From positions 124,001 to 188,000 of the forward strand of contig JAOTOM010005128.1 of assembly GCA_034440615.1 (NCBI GenBank): a DNA stretch of 64,000 nucleotides, written 5' to 3'. This document shows positions 23,483 through 37,377 of the stretch, piece by piece. The DNA comes from Ashinkailepas kermadecensis (Eukaryota > Arthropoda > Thecostraca > Neolepadidae). The notes beneath the pieces are model-generated. The model did not search any database and had not been told where the DNA came from. It worked only from the letters and a program-made list of their open reading frames with translations. Position 1 is the stretch's first letter. Every line of letters begins with the position of its first letter. Both the position numbers and the translations under genes were made by a program.

Positions 23483-24182
23483 GAATGATAAAAAGTCAAG
23501 CTTAAACATTGAAAAAAGCACGCGGGAAAAAAATCGTGCAAAAAGACACGTGGAATGCAGAAAAGCCTCCTCAGTGGTGCAGACACTGAAAGAAACTCCA
23601 AACCAGAAACAAACTATGTCAAGAAGGAATCCTCTGAGGAACCCCGAGCCGATGGTCCATATACATATCGATGCATACACTCACGCACATATATATACAT
23701 ATATTAAATATAACCCGTAATACATAATACATACTTTGTTTGATCGACAAACATTCTAACATGAAACACAGCGACACTAACAGAAACTTCAAAGTATAAA
23801 TTCTAGCAACAGCCAGGGACAACGCTGATCTGAAGGTACTCGAATCTCTGCATATACGTAATCTACGGCCGCACCTAAACACGCAAACGACGTCTTGGTA
23901 TATCACATTAAATTACATAAACATAACTTATATATTATGTATTACAGGTTATATTGGATATATGTCTATATATGTGCGTGACTGTATGAATCGATATGTA
24001 TATGGACCATCGGCTCGGGTTTCCTCAGAGCATTCCTTCTTGACATAGTTTGTTTCTGGTTTGGAGTTTCTTTGAGTGTCTGCACCACTGAGGAGGCTTT
24101 TCTGCATTCAACGTGTCTTCTTGCACGCTTTTTTCCCCGCGTGCTTTTTTCAATTGTTAAGCTTGACTTTTGTTTATCACTC

Positions 24183-24206
24183 CTGACGATGGCCCCTGGC
24201 CGAAAC
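24183..24206 (+). ncRNA. Hammerhead-like core, right arm
   Basis: Identical core to 23459-23482 on the opposite strand: CTGACGA at 24183-24189 and GAAAC at 24202-24206 around a GGCC/GGCC stem. Confidence 0.45.
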
Positions 24207-24299
24207 GTTGAATAGTAAAGTATAATCTTTATCGTTACTTTTGATGTCAACTCAGCACCTCCTGGTATATTGAAGGTCGTATGTTTTCTTTACACACAA

Positions 24300-24845
24300 T
24301 GTCTAAAACCCAGGAGCATCTAAACGCCATTATTCGTTGTATTAAACTTGTAACACAGTGCAGTTCATAGATATAGCACACGATGTAAACTAACCTAGCA
24401 AACAATGTGAATCCTAATTTAAACCAGTAATTCATCAGGTTTTAGAAGACTTTTCGGTGCAGTTATAGGCGCACCTCGAATAATTTGTCATCACTGTGTC
24501 GGCATGCTACATGCCAAACCTGCACCCAAAGTGAAGCTCCAGAACCATGAAAATTCGGCAGTCTATGTTTACGTGGCACCAGCAAAGGCCGTATACATGA
24601 AAACCGTCCCTGAATACCTATGTATTTTTTGTGATAGTATAGCAACATCTTGTGCGATAATGCTGGTATCTCGACTGTATACCAACCCTAGAAATTTGGC
24701 TCGCAAAAGTCAGGTCAAGACCAGCGGCATCAACAACATGGGCCGTATCCATGCATATTGTGTTGTGCTTGGCCGAATGGTCAAATGTTCTCAGACGGGA
24801 GCGACATCGAGAGTGTTGAATTTGGATCCACGCACATGCAGTAAT
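24300..24845. other. Nothing recognised
   Basis: Apart from a frame that leads into the minisatellite on its right, no gene or repeat is evident. Confidence 0.45.
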
Positions 24846-25440
24846 ATTGTGGGAAGACACACACCACAGGGGGCACTGCAGCAAGAATTGTGGGAAGACA
24901 TACACCCGCGGGAAAACTGCCACAAGGATTGTGGGAAGACATACCCCAGCAAGGCACCGCCACAAGGATCGTGGGAATACACACACCAGCGGGGACACTG
25001 CGACAAGCATGGTGGGAATACGTACATTAGCGGGAACACCGCGACAAGTATTGTGGGAAGACATACAGCAGCGGGGATTCTGCGACAAGCATTGTGGGAA
25101 GACATATACCAGCGTGATGCTGCGAAAATAATTGTGGGAAGACAAACATCAACGGGGACACCGAGATAAGTATTGTGGGAAGACACACCAGCGGGGCCAC
25201 TACCACAAGTATTGTGGGAAAACATACACCACCGGGGGCACTGCGACAAGCACTGTGGGAAAACAAACACCAACGGGGACACCGAGAGAAGTATTGTGGG
25301 AAGACACACCAGAGGGGGCCACTACCACAAGTATTGTGGGAAGACATACACCACACTGCGACAAGCATTGTGGGAAGACAAACACCAACGGGGACACCGA
25401 GATAATTATTGTGGGAAGACACACCAGCGGCAAGTATTTT
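24846..25440 (+). repeat. 41-bp minisatellite, about 15 copies
   Basis: Units begin ATTGTGGGAAGACA and continue with an ACC-AGCGGGG-like middle and a GCGACAAG end. Most are 41 bp, some 34-40. Because 41 is not a multiple of three, a frame that stays open cycles through all three phases every 123 bp. Long overlapping frames occur in several phases on both strands (for example 24504-25169 plus and 24791-25309 minus). They have repeat-derived sequence only and are not annotated as genes. Confidence 0.95.
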
Positions 25441-25527
25441 TGTCGGCAAGTGCGACAAGTATTTTTGTCTTCACAGTATGACGAATGAGCATCCTGATCT
25501 TTCAGCCAAAAAGTGCAACATTTACCT

Positions 25528-25562
25528 TAGGGTTTTAGGGCGCATCGACCATGGCAGATCAT
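25528..25562 (-). mobile_element. LINE-tail fragment
   Basis: The minus strand reads 'ccatggtcgatgcgccctaa' followed by aaccc, closely matching the insertion at 3436 ('catggtcgatgtgccctaaa'). No clear target duplication is seen. Confidence 0.5.
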
Positions 25563-25620
25563 TTAGCCAGTATTTACCTGTAAAGCAGCCGATTGCACCG
25601 CCTTGACGATGCGGACTCAC

Positions 25621-25782
25621 CTTCATCCTGCACCGGCTTAAGCTCGCCCTCGCCAAGCATAGCCTTGAGCACGTCCTCGTTCGTGTCCTGCACGTGGTAC
25701 TCGCCGCTCGACAGGTCGGGCGGACATAACCGTTCTTGTAACGGGTCGGGAACTGACGGCGGCGTGGCGTCCAGTTGACCAT
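25621..25782 (-). CDS. Candidate internal exon of an unknown host gene
   Basis: Minus strand, 162 bp. The 5' boundary is a C-run of about 17 followed by GGCAG, a strong acceptor. The 3' boundary is GATGAAG/GTGAGT, a perfect donor. The exon enters with 2 bases of a split codon and leaves with 1, so both ends are phase 1 and skipping would keep frame. The peptide starts GQLDATPPSVPDPLQERLCP and later contains GEYHVQDTNEDVLKAMLGEG: acidic, with G+C-rich third positions unlike the flanks. A second donor (ACAG/GTAAAT, exon end 25578) would extend it in frame. The frame is open further upstream (to 25996), but that part reads like intron. I do not recognise the family; a transposon origin is not excluded. 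Confidence 0.45.
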
Positions 25783-25799
25783 CTGCCGGGGGGGGGGGG

Positions 25800-27590
25800 G
25801 GGGCGTAATGAGTCTGCTGCAGCAGGAGGGGCATCGGGTGTGAGAAAATGGGTAAAGGACATAGGGAAGTTGCTACATGGACAACTTCCCCGGGTATAAA
25901 GACTGAACCTACTTCTGAAACAGGACCAAGGTGAAGAAGAATCATCCTGCAACAACAGGAAGATTTGGAACATAGCCAAGTGGTATTGGCCAACAAGAGT
26001 GATCAGTGTCATCTAATTTTGTTATTCCTGGGGAATGGTACTATTTAATGCATATTAATGATTTGGGGAGAGAGGCTAAGGGAATTGCAAAACCGTGTCT
26101 CTCTGGTAAATGCAAGTTTGTGAACACGGTGGATCATTTGTATGCTGACCCTTTTGGTCGGAATTCGCACTTGGCACAATTTAGTACTAAATTAATATTC
26201 TTGATCACTGTTCCAAACGAAATGCTCATTTCTTCCGGGCTGATTTGTTATGAATCGCCGCCGTGGCATATTCTGACCAGAATATATTGCAAGATGTTTT
26301 TTTTGTGTTGCATTGTGATGACAATGATGGATTTGCCTTCGGTGTGATCGCGCATCCCAGAATAAACCGAACACTCCCGAAATGATGAACACCGTAATTA
26401 CAACGTCACGTTCTTCGTCTGCCTTCCCACCACCGCGCATGCAAAGCGTAGCCGAAGCAACATAACGTGCAGACGTCGCTGCTGTATCGGCATACGTGGC
26501 GCTAGTGTCGCACATTTACTATCTCCCCTTGGTGCCGAGTGAACACGAGAGGTCGCGCTAACTCTGCTACCCCCCGAACCCAGACCTGGAGACACGATAC
26601 TCTGCTTCCCAGTTTCACCAAATTACATTCCTGTGTACGGACAAGTCGGCATGTTCTCCTTGGAACAGCACCGCACTTTTCCAGTTGCTGCCTCGTGCAC
26701 CCGTGACGTCATCAAGTATCCAGGACGTGGCGCCAGATTCCTCCACGCTCCTCCCCTGCATCTCAGCAGGCCGATATTGCCAAACAACTACTCTGCCAGT
26801 GGACCTAGATTCCCTGTCCATTCCATTTTTTATACATGGTGGGTACAAGCCCGTCGATGGTGGCAGCCATACAACTAATTAGTCCGCCCTGCTGACAGAG
26901 ACTACTCTCGACCATATTACTGTTGCTAGGCAACGAGTCCATCAGTCTGGTAATACAGGCGTCTCATCAGACACGCTCGCCAGGACTCACCGATCATGGG
27001 CTGTTGTCCCAGTGTGTTCAGCATGCCGTCCGCTCTGAAAACCGCCACATCCGTGAGTCACGGTCACAATCTCGGATGACATGTCGTGCAGCCGAAATGA
27101 GTTAGCTAGAAATTGAGTAAATGAGCGCCCCAACTACAAATTCTACAAAGCGCCGATAGGCTCGTCAAAAGAACACCGGACTACAAACCAGCTATTCGGC
27201 ACGACGTAATATGCATTGAGACATCAGACATCTTGCTGTCCATGAGTTGTGAAAGGACCGCCTTCCTTTCATCACGTATAAAACAGTCAAACATTGAAGA
27301 TAATGACTGCGAGGATTTTCAAGACAAAAGTACAGGCGTCACAGTACTTCCTCGCAAAACTGTTGTGTCAAGCTGTGGGCATAGTCATAAATGCACCGTC
27401 CTCCATGTCGTACGGTTAAATTTGAACTTCAATTGGACACACAGGCTTATAAGTAGAGTCGCTGTCCATCATGGGGCATATTTACTTGTTGCCCATTCTA
27501 CCCAGTTATCTCGCAACCTGATTACCGCAGCTAAATCAGCTGGCAGACGGATTTGCATCGGACTACCGTCGTTCACCCTTTCAGCACCAG
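25800..27590. other. No gene recognised
   Basis: Frames on both strands are short and unremarkable. A consensus CRE (TGACGTCA) occurs at 26704-26711 in a G+C-rich context. The 122-codon plus frame at 27233-27601 has no recognised domain. Confidence 0.4.
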
Positions 27591-27829
27591 TGCATACATA
27601 GCTATAGCAGGATCGTCGGCGTCCGTCCATAATGTTGAGAAATTATCAGACGGCGACAACATATAGTGCTGAAGATGCCACAGTGTTTCCTTCCATTATC
27701 GTGCTGAACCATCGTGTTTTCGGGAATCGATGCCACGTGTACTAACGATAACCAACATGAGACACGTGAAATATTGATTATTATTGCCTTTAGAAATTCT
27801 TCACAGTGGCAAATACCACTTTTAATGTG

Positions 27830-27985
27830 TTCTTGAAAAAAAAAACAGTCAAATTCTGGGACAGTCAATTTCACACTTCTTGAAGCAAAATTACGTTAAT
27901 AGAAATTGAAGACGTCCTTCTGACTATCCAGGTAAGAACCTCACCCTTTCAGCACAAGTACTTGCATAGTTATAGCAGTATTCTT
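27830..27985 (+). repeat. Short repeat paired with 30640-30985
   Basis: 'gtcaatttcacacttcttga' and 'attgaagacgtccttctgac' occur here close together. At 30650-30680 and 30948-30970 the same two phrases are about 260 bp further apart. This copy therefore lacks the internal segment, and it is followed at once by the TACA/TA microsatellite. Confidence 0.6.
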
Positions 27986-28000
27986 AGTGAGCACTAGTAC

Positions 28001-29850
<1,850 letters not shown>

Positions 29851-30300
29851 ACCGCGAAACACTTGTAGGAAACACGTAAATAGTCATCCCCGCATGGTGT
29901 CGGACGTACATGAGCCGATTTGCTTCTCAATTAGAAACAAATGGCTACCTAGCGGAGCCGTCGGAAGTAGAAGGACCGAATTCCTTTAGGAAAACATAAC
30001 CAAAAATAACAATTAGGATGACGTAAAACGACTACCCAGAGGAGCCATGGAAAGTAGATGAGCCAATTTGCCTTGCAACTCATAACGTAAACGGCTACCC
30101 AGAGGTACAGAGGACGTATAAGAGCCGAATTGCAAAACACCGTACTAACCCGACTGACGACCCTGCATGGCATGCTTAGACTTAAGCCGCTACTAACAAC
30201 TAACACGCGGGGGCCGGCGTGACAGGCGGTGTGGACAATTACGTCCTTGTTCGCACGGTAAAGATCCCTCGGTGCTCTTCGATAAGAGTAGGCTAAAGCT
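29851..30300 (+). repeat. LINE 3' flank with imperfect tandem repeats
   Basis: Three to four imperfect 60-90-bp repeats marked by 'ggctacc(c/t)ag(a/c)ggagcc' and 'agccgaattgc'-like phrases, probably the 3' untranslated region of the preceding LINE. Confidence 0.5.
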
Positions 30301-30334
30301 GGCACCCTGGCAAAATCAACTTCTCGCCACTCTC

Positions 30335-30580
30335 AAAACACCCCCACCCCCACCCAAACTACGAATTATTTTGTGGAGGAGTAAAGTAAAACTAAACCAT
30401 TTAGACATCAGGGAGCTGTCCCCAAGCCAGAGCCTTGCTATCAGCACCTAAAATATCACGCAACCTAACGTAAAATTCCTGAACGTAAATGTCCACTTGC
30501 CTGCACCTTGATCGCAAACACTCGCTTTATAGACACACATGTAACGTACTCGCTTTAAAGGCGGCGCAAATGTCCTTTAT
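30335..30580 (-). repeat. Dispersed repeat paired with 48170-48420
   Basis: Reverse complement of 48170-48420. Landmarks are 'tttaaaggcggcgcaaatg', 'acatgtaacgt', 'tgatcgcaaacactcg', 'agggagctgtccccaagcc' and a C-rich end facing a G-rich end. Confidence 0.7.
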
Positions 30581-30782
30581 GGTTCATCACGCCTAAAAAA
30601 TAATTCCCCCCCACCTTTGATGTGCTCTTAGAAAACGGTGAGATTCTGGGATAGTCAATTTCACACTTCTTGAAGCAAAAGTCAGGCACTTCAAAACAAC
30701 CGTGTTCTCTCACGGCCAAGCCGAGAGCAAGACACCAATAAACTGAAAACCACGACGGAACAGCTTTCAGATCATATTTCCA

Positions 30783-30975
30783 ATGTATCATAGTTCCAAT
30801 GTAGCCCCCTCCCTCTCCGCAACTCGAATGTCTCCAATCGCCAGCAACCGACCCATCCTCAAACTTACACTGAGTTTACCCTTTGGGGCTGATGAAAGTT
30901 CATTCGAGAAATTGCTGCAATGCGACGGCTGTCATACGTTAATGGAAATTGAAGACGTCCTTCTGACTACCCAGG
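30783..30975 (+). CDS. Possible exon, unrecognised product
   Basis: An open frame encodes a peptide including LTLSLPFGADESSFEKLLQC followed by DGCHTLMEIEDVLLTTQ and then CAG/GTAAAAT, a good splice donor at 30974-30975. The sequence looks protein-like, but no acceptor or partner exon is identified. The last 45 bp are duplicated at 27890-27935, where the frame is broken, so a repeat origin is quite possible. Confidence 0.25.
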
Positions 30976-30999
30976 TAAAATCTCCTTTTCACGCGTGCA

Positions 31000-33900
31000 A
31001 CCAAGTAGTTACCTAACTTCAGCTGGGAAGCTAGATGTGAGCAGGTGTAAAGACTAGGGCATTGTCTGTTAGGAAAAGTAGGCACAAGGGGCTCAGAGAG
31101 TAGAACACCGACAAGAGTTATATTGCCAGGTAGACATGGTCAAGACCCAGGCGCAAACTTTTGATGTCTCTAGTCGGCGTGGCACAGCATAACGAACCAC
31201 AGACTAACAATCTTACGTACATGAGTTTCTCTAGTCTAGTCGGCGTAGCACAATAAAACGAATCCCAAACCAAGAATACTGCTTACTTCAGTTCCTCTTT
31301 AGGTGTGATGCAAGGGAAGTCGTCCGGAGGAGAATGCGGACCAATGAAGATCTGCTCCTCCTTCACCCTGCGAACCGGCGTCAGCCGATTGGTTGCCAGT
31401 GCAGCAGAAGCCAGCCAATCCTGTGTTTGGAGAAGGGTTGCCCGCGTCAAGAAGGGTGCGTCCAGTCATCAGGGTTTTGCTGAAACCTGCATTTAAGAGT
31501 GTTATCACAGAACAGCTGGTAATGCGAATCTGCTGGCCTGAGGATTCGAGTGTGCCCGAATTACGGAATGGTGCGCTGTCCGGACTCCGACAAAATTTCC
31601 TCAATTTGACGAATATTTGTGATGATACTGATGTCCGCAACAAAGAGGTAACCTCCCCTCGTTCACACATGCTCCGACTGAATACTTGTGTCCCTCTCTT
31701 GAAGGTTACGCCGAGCAAAGATGCAGAGAAGCCGCGGACATGCGTTTTGATGCACAGAATATACCTATACACTCAGGAGTGTCAACCCTCATAAACAAAC
31801 AAACAGTGGACATGGATGTTTTACAACAGGGGTGTAACCTATGGAATGTGTCCCTACCACACACACACAATCTTTTTAGCCTGGCCACTGCATTTATGTA
31901 TGTTGCTTTCATCCCCCAATAATCTAGGAAATCAACACCCGTGGTAACACATGAACATGTTGTAACCTGCCAGTAGGAGAATAGTTTGATGACCAATGCC
32001 TAGTTAAAAATACAGGCAATTCCAGCTTCAATGCAAATCGGTCATCCTAACAGGCGTATTCCCCTGGGTACGTATACAATAATTCGCCTTCATGCAAGCA
32101 CACACACCCCTGGGCTTCAACTCGAGACCCCAGGACACAAACCAAACATCGCAGCCATTTGCAATCCTGACGGGATGGCGAGTGCCGGCTGAGGTACGAC
32201 TTTAGCAGCTAATTGCTAGGATACGGGAATGTCGCCGCAAACTCCTCTCGTTGCACACAGATGTATCTCCGGCTCTCCTCTGATCGAGGAGAGCCGGTTC
32301 GCTCAGACGATCTTTTGCACCAGACACACCGGAGTAGAACTGATATGACTACCATCGCTCATAACTACGCTTCTTTTGAGGCGGCGTGAAAACTACGTTT
32401 GAACCTGATGTCCATTGGCTCACCATTTCATCGTCACAACGTTTGATGTTCAGACGGAGTCGCTGAAAGGTGGACCATGTACTTCGTGGCTGCGTCGCCG
32501 CGTCCCCACCGCCATCTGTTGTAGCATCAAAGAACTCCAGCTTGATGGAAGGCTGGACAGACGGCAGCGCGAACCGGTGCATGGTCAGGGTAGATTTCCC
32601 GGACGTTAACTTCGGGTACCTGGGAATTTGTGCAGCCGTAATCCCCGACCGATATTTTGTGTTTGTAGATTCGGTACCTTCCGAGATCTTAGGGGGCGAA
32701 CGTGTGCCCATCCGGTGCGTTACGTGACACGCTCCGGCGCGTGTGCTACGATCCCAACAGACGTTTACGGCACACAGTACATGTGTCTCACTCTTAGTTA
32801 CGAAGTGAAAACTGCAAACACTGGGCACATCTGCGCCACTTCATACTCTGCTTTTTCGGTGTTAGTTTTAGGTTTGTTCGACACTAACATGATTGATGAC
32901 GGTACAGCCAATGACTGACACATAGCACACACACTCATAAAAGCTGATATGTACCCTTGTTATGAAATCAATTGTTTATGGGTGGCTACGGGGTGATTAC
33001 GTTTGACTGGGTATCCTTATTATAGCCACGATTGTGGTGATTCCTGAAAGTTCAACATCCAGGTTAACCGCACAGGTGTGCAGCTAAGCATGAAAGATGG
33101 TGACAGCAGACAAAGACCAGATGGAGTTTCGGTGGTAAACACACGAGTTAATATATTGTTTGAATAGTGTACGTGACAGATTGCAAGCTCGCCTGTAGGG
33201 TATCTACACATGTCTACACATGTCTTCACGACGCACCTAATGTACGATCACGGCTAATGGCGCACCACACACACTGCAAATACATACATGGACACAAATG
33301 GCCAACTGCCAATTCACCATCAAACTTCCGCCATTGGGCCTACTCATATATCAGCAAGCTCGTATCACCTGGCAGCGATAGTCTGGTCTAGATAGTCTTG
33401 CTCCGCGACAACCGGTTATCAATTTCAACTTCTTCAAAACGACCAGTTCCCAAGTTCCACATCCGTTAATGCTCTTGTATGGACCGTGCACATAATTAAA
33501 CAATACGGCAAACACTTGAGGAACAACTTTAACATCAATGACTCTCACATGTGGTTTCCAAATTCGTGCCTCCAAGACTCCACGGGCACCAGTGACGGAC
33601 AACCGTCGAGCCGGTCAGTTCGCTCCCCTCTGCCGCTCAACTATATGTCACCAGCCTCGCTCCTCAGTCTCGTTTGGGCCGAGCCGCGCGCGCGAGAGCT
33701 GGACGGGGGCAGTCGTTCAGGGGGCGATGGCCAACCGGCCCAACGCCCTGAACTGTCTTTAGCCATCATCACCTATTGCACCATAACGAGGTCCGTTCGT
33801 CGCACACCAGACACGCCCCACATGTACTGCATGGTACAATGGTGACACGGTGCAATAACTTCCGACTGTGTCATGGCGCAATGACACGGCATCCGCCGCC

Positions 33901-34240
33901 CGGTCATCGTCTCCGGTGAGAATGGAAACCGACTTGGCGTAACACCCCCAGCCATAGCCGAGCACTGAGGTGCCTAATGCCGACGTCAGCGCCGGCAGAC
34001 ATGCGGCGGATTCAGCTCGGAACATCCATAGCTGGATTGACAAGTCTCCGGACACATAGGAGACAAGTGCGTTTCGAAAGAGGGGTCCGATATTGACTTC
34101 ATTACACATATACCTAAACAGACATCTGGTCACCACGTACGCTCGCTACATGCGCTGTTACAGACCGTGCGTGCTGTCGTTACCGTCGGTAGTACTGGCC
34201 CATCGTGCTGTCGTTACGTCCAGTGTAAAAAGCAATCTTC
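31000..34240. other. Mixed-composition stretch without recognised genes
   Basis: Frames of 80-160 codons occur on both strands (31299-31772 minus, 31393-31794 plus, 32349-32828 minus, 33486-33845 plus, 33759-34136 minus), overlapping each other and lacking recognisable domains. Segments at 33600-33760 and 33880-34030 are G+C-rich with many CpGs and could be a promoter or exon of an unannotated gene. Nothing firmer can be said. Confidence 0.3.
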
Positions 34241-34259
34241 AAAGTAAATTTCTAAAAAG

Positions 34260-34430
34260 CATAACCTAACCTAGCCCACCCTAGCTGACGGGGTCTGGGG
34301 AAATTCTCCCTCCAACAAAGGGTGTGGGTTCGAGTCCCCCCCCTCCCCCCCCCTCCCCCCCCCCCAACCGCAAGAGGAAAAAAAAAAAAAAAAAAAAAAA
34401 GGTGCGAAAAAAAAAAAAAAAAAAAACCTT
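34260..34430 (+). mobile_element. tRNA-like SINE fragment with poly(A)
   Basis: GGTTCGAGTCC at 34327-34337 is a perfect RNA polymerase III B box (GGTTCGANTCC), embedded in an arm-like GGGTGT...CCCCC context. A TAGCTGACGGGG sequence about 47 bp upstream resembles an A box. It is followed by C-runs and two A-runs (34379-34400 and 34409-34426). An intact tRNA cloverleaf cannot be folded, so a tRNA-derived SINE is more likely than a tRNA gene. Confidence 0.5.
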
Positions 34431-36250
34431 CCATGCAAGAAAACACATTTCTAATGAAATATTTGCACACCAATCCTATTTTCTGAACAGAAATTAATAA
34501 AGAAGGATAACCTAACATAACCTAGCATAATCTAGCCTGAACTGTTTTAGAGAAGAAACTCAAATTGTTTAAACACGTTCTAAAATATTTTGGATAACTG
34601 AGAACAAAAGCCTAACCTAACCTAACATACTTAAGCTGAATCCCTTTGTATGCATCATGTAGGTAAATTGAATGTAAAATGTCTCATTGTTACCTTAAGC
34701 TGTAAATATGCTGATTTTCAACATTCCTGCTTAATTTTTCAGACCTTGAGATTAACTTTCATCTGTGGCCCAGGCAAATTTTGGAGGGTGGAGGGGGCAA
34801 TCGGAAGGAAAGTACCATGCTTCACCCCCCCCTCTCTGGTATGCAAACATGGTAATTTCCTTCAGATTGCACCAGCCCCTCCACAAAAAAAACTGTGTCT
34901 GGGCCCATAAAATTGCAACAGGACCAGATGAAAGTTAATGCAGAGCTCTGAAAAATGAATCAGGAGTGTTGCAAATCAACATTATTGCAGCTTAAGACTA
35001 CAATGACACATTTTACCTCCATGAAGCATACAAAGAGGTTCAGCTTGGTCATGTTAGGTTATATTAGGCTATTGTTGTAAGTTACAAATAAATCTTCTTT
35101 TAAGACATGTTTAAACAACATGAGTTTTTTCTTCAAAAACAATTTAGGCTAGATTATTTTAGGTTTTGTCAGGTTATTCTTTTTGATTTGAAAATAATTG
35201 AGGAAATAGGATTGTGTTGAAACATTCCAATAAAAATGTGTCTTCTTGCATGGAAGGATAGAATAGGTTAGGGTAGGTTAGGTTAGGTTATGCATATTCT
35301 TTATTTATTTTGAATATTACTTGTTATGCTATATTAACCAACTCCAAGCCCACTTTTGGGTGCTATTTTGCCTTCCAACTGAAAAGTATGAATGATAGCT
35401 TAAAGTTTTGCCACTCAGAGTATTTTGTTACTCCACCTTTAATAGGAGCCAAGGTCTTATTGGATGGGGGTGGAATACCCCCCCCCCTCCAAGGTGCATA
35501 ATTTTCAGAGACCCTCCAGGGTGTGTGTTAAGGTAACAATAACACATTTTGCATTCATTATATCTTCATGAAGCATACAGAGGGGTTCAGCTTGGATATG
35601 TTAGGTTAGGTTAGGCTTTTCCTGGAAGTTAAAAAGAACAACTTCGCTTAAAACATGTTTAAACAACTTGAGTTCTTTCTTCAGAACCAATTCAGGCTAG
35701 ATCATGTTAGGTTATGTCAGGTTTTCTTATTTTGGGGAAAATAGGTTTGGATGGAAATATTTCATGAACATGTTTTCTTCCATGGAAGGTTTTGGTAGGT
35801 TAGGTTAGATTATGCTTCTTTTCTATTTATATTGAAGATTACCCTTTTTGCTATATTACCCAACTCCAATCCCCTTTGTGGGTGCTATTTTGCCTCTCAA
35901 CTTAAAAGTATGCAATTGCAGAGAAAATGCGTGGTCACATCATGTTCAGCACATTCATAAACATTGCATTGGAAAAAGAAATTCCAATAAATCAGAAATT
36001 ACATTAAACTGAAGATTTACTAAAAACTGAACCACCAGGGCCCACAAAGCCGTTCCCAAGCACAGGCAATCATAAGGTAGATAAAAATTGTGACCTTCAA
36101 AAGCCCTGAAAGGTTATTATTGCAGTTCATGGCAACATTTGATTTTTCAATCTGATGTTTATGAATGTGATTAATGCAACCACTCATTTCCTCCACAAAT
36201 ACATATTCTTCAAGTGGCAGACTAGTCTAATAACCTAATAATCATGATAT
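34431..36250. repeat. TTAGG-rich interspersed units
   Basis: Several units, with blocks near 34505-34540, 34610-34630, 35050-35070, 35260-35300, 35600-35620 and 35790-35810. The phrase 'attattgcagcttaagacta' at 34981 is the unoccupied TTAA target that corresponds to the MITE copy B insertion site. Confidence 0.65.
35425..35531 (+). mobile_element. TTAA-flanked MITE, 3' remnant
   Basis: The right-hand end of the 1650-2583 element: 'aataggagccaaggtctta', the G-run/C-run, then 'accctccagggtgtgtg' and TTAA at 35528-35531. After it the host unit resumes with 'ggtaacaataacacatttt', so this copy occupies the same unit position as copy B. The left part is lost. Confidence 0.7.
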
Positions 36251-36479
36251 TCACTGTGCCAATATAGCCAGGAGTTTATTATTATTCTTACCTCGTGTTT
36301 CACACATGATAAAGAAAACCAGTGCCCCTTGCAATCTATTCAACTGTCCTTCATGCAGAAAGCCCAAAATATAATATCAAGCCTGCTTCCACATTTGTTA
36401 CCCACCTAGAATACTGGCAACCACATTTGGTTCAAATTTTGATCAAGGCCAGAAATTCAATGCAATGCTGTTAGGTGAA

Positions 36480-37370
36480 ATGGCAGCATTAATGATATTG
36501 TTAGGATTTATGACGTCCGGTAGAGAAGTGTTTCGGGAAGATCCTGGTTAGGTTAATTTATCCTCTGGGCATAACGACCGTACGGTCGGTCCGTACTACC
36601 GCAATAACGACAGCACGCATGGTCTGCACCGCGTACGCAGCGAGCGTATGTATGACCGGTCTCTACCTTCCATTCGGCAGTGGAACGTGCATACCAAGAT
36701 AACTACAGACGACGACGACGACGTCACGCTAAGAAATTGCTTGTGTGCCAACAATGTTGAAGATAGACGGATGAAATCTGGCACACATCTGGGACTGGTG
36801 GCAAGGTAACTTTTGGCTTTACAAGGCATACGTGCGTGCCGTGGGAGCCATGCGGCGGGCCCCCACGAAGTGGGTTTGGTAGCGGGCTTGAAGGTTTCCC
36901 TTCACCATTGGTTTACATGCAATTTGACCGTTTTTCTCTACGCTCTCTTGCATGTTTTATGGTCATATAGATCACTTTGACATATACCAATTGAAAGAAC
37001 TATTCTTCAGCTTCAGCAAAATGTATCCGAAATGACCTTGTAACAATTTTCCTGCCTAACAATGTGCCGTTTCCGGCAGGCTGACCATCAAGTTCCTCCA
37101 AAATAAAGGGATTTTTCCCGATATTGGTAGGCTCCCTCTACCGTCCGTTTTGGCTGGTGTCGTCACCCCCGTTCGAGAGCGGAAGAAAGGACAGACGAGG
37201 GGGGGAGCTAAGTGCGCCATAGCTTCTTCCCTTCAGTGGCAGGAGAATTTCCGAAAAGTAACCACAGAAGACCGCCTGAAATGATCTGACCGCCCCTAGA
37301 CCGCAATAGGAGGCCCTTTGTCGTCATAAGAGGTCCCATAGCCGCCACAGTAAGCCAATAGCTGCCACAA
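36480..37370. other. No gene recognised
   Basis: Locally G+C-rich at 36560-36860, including the palindrome GACCGTACGGTC (36567-36578). No supported gene; the minus frame 36596-36829 is not recognisable. Confidence 0.4.
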
Positions 37371-37377
37371 GCGGCAG

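Larger units (their letters stand above)
23370..24296. mobile_element. Inverted pair of Penelope-like repeats
   Basis: Bases 23370-23735 and 23930-24296 are near-perfect reverse complements, separated by about 195 bp. Each arm holds, reading towards its outer end, a hammerhead-like core (CTGACGA, a GGCC/GGCC stem, GAAAC), an A+T-rich hairpin (TAAAG/CTTTA) and the phrase 'caactcagcacctcctgg'. Penelope-like retroelements are known to carry hammerhead motifs in their terminal repeats and to integrate as inverted partial copies; assignment to that class is by this analogy. No reverse transcriptase or GIY-YIG sequence is present. Confidence 0.55.

Noticed and set aside
24846..25440. Possible CRISPR array
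   Set aside because: Repeats are head-to-tail without unique spacers and the genome is eukaryotic; it is a minisatellite.
24504..25488. Overlapping 90-220-codon frames on both strands
   Set aside because: All are read-through of the 41-bp minisatellite in rotating phase; no start context, domain or non-repeat coding body.
32349..32828. 159-codon minus frame as a gene
   Set aside because: The opposite strand is also open over much of the same region, no domain is recognisable and there is no splice or promoter support.
34260..34345. Functional tRNA gene
   Set aside because: The B box is perfect, but acceptor, D and anticodon arms do not fold and the 3' end runs into C and A runs; a SINE fragment fits better.
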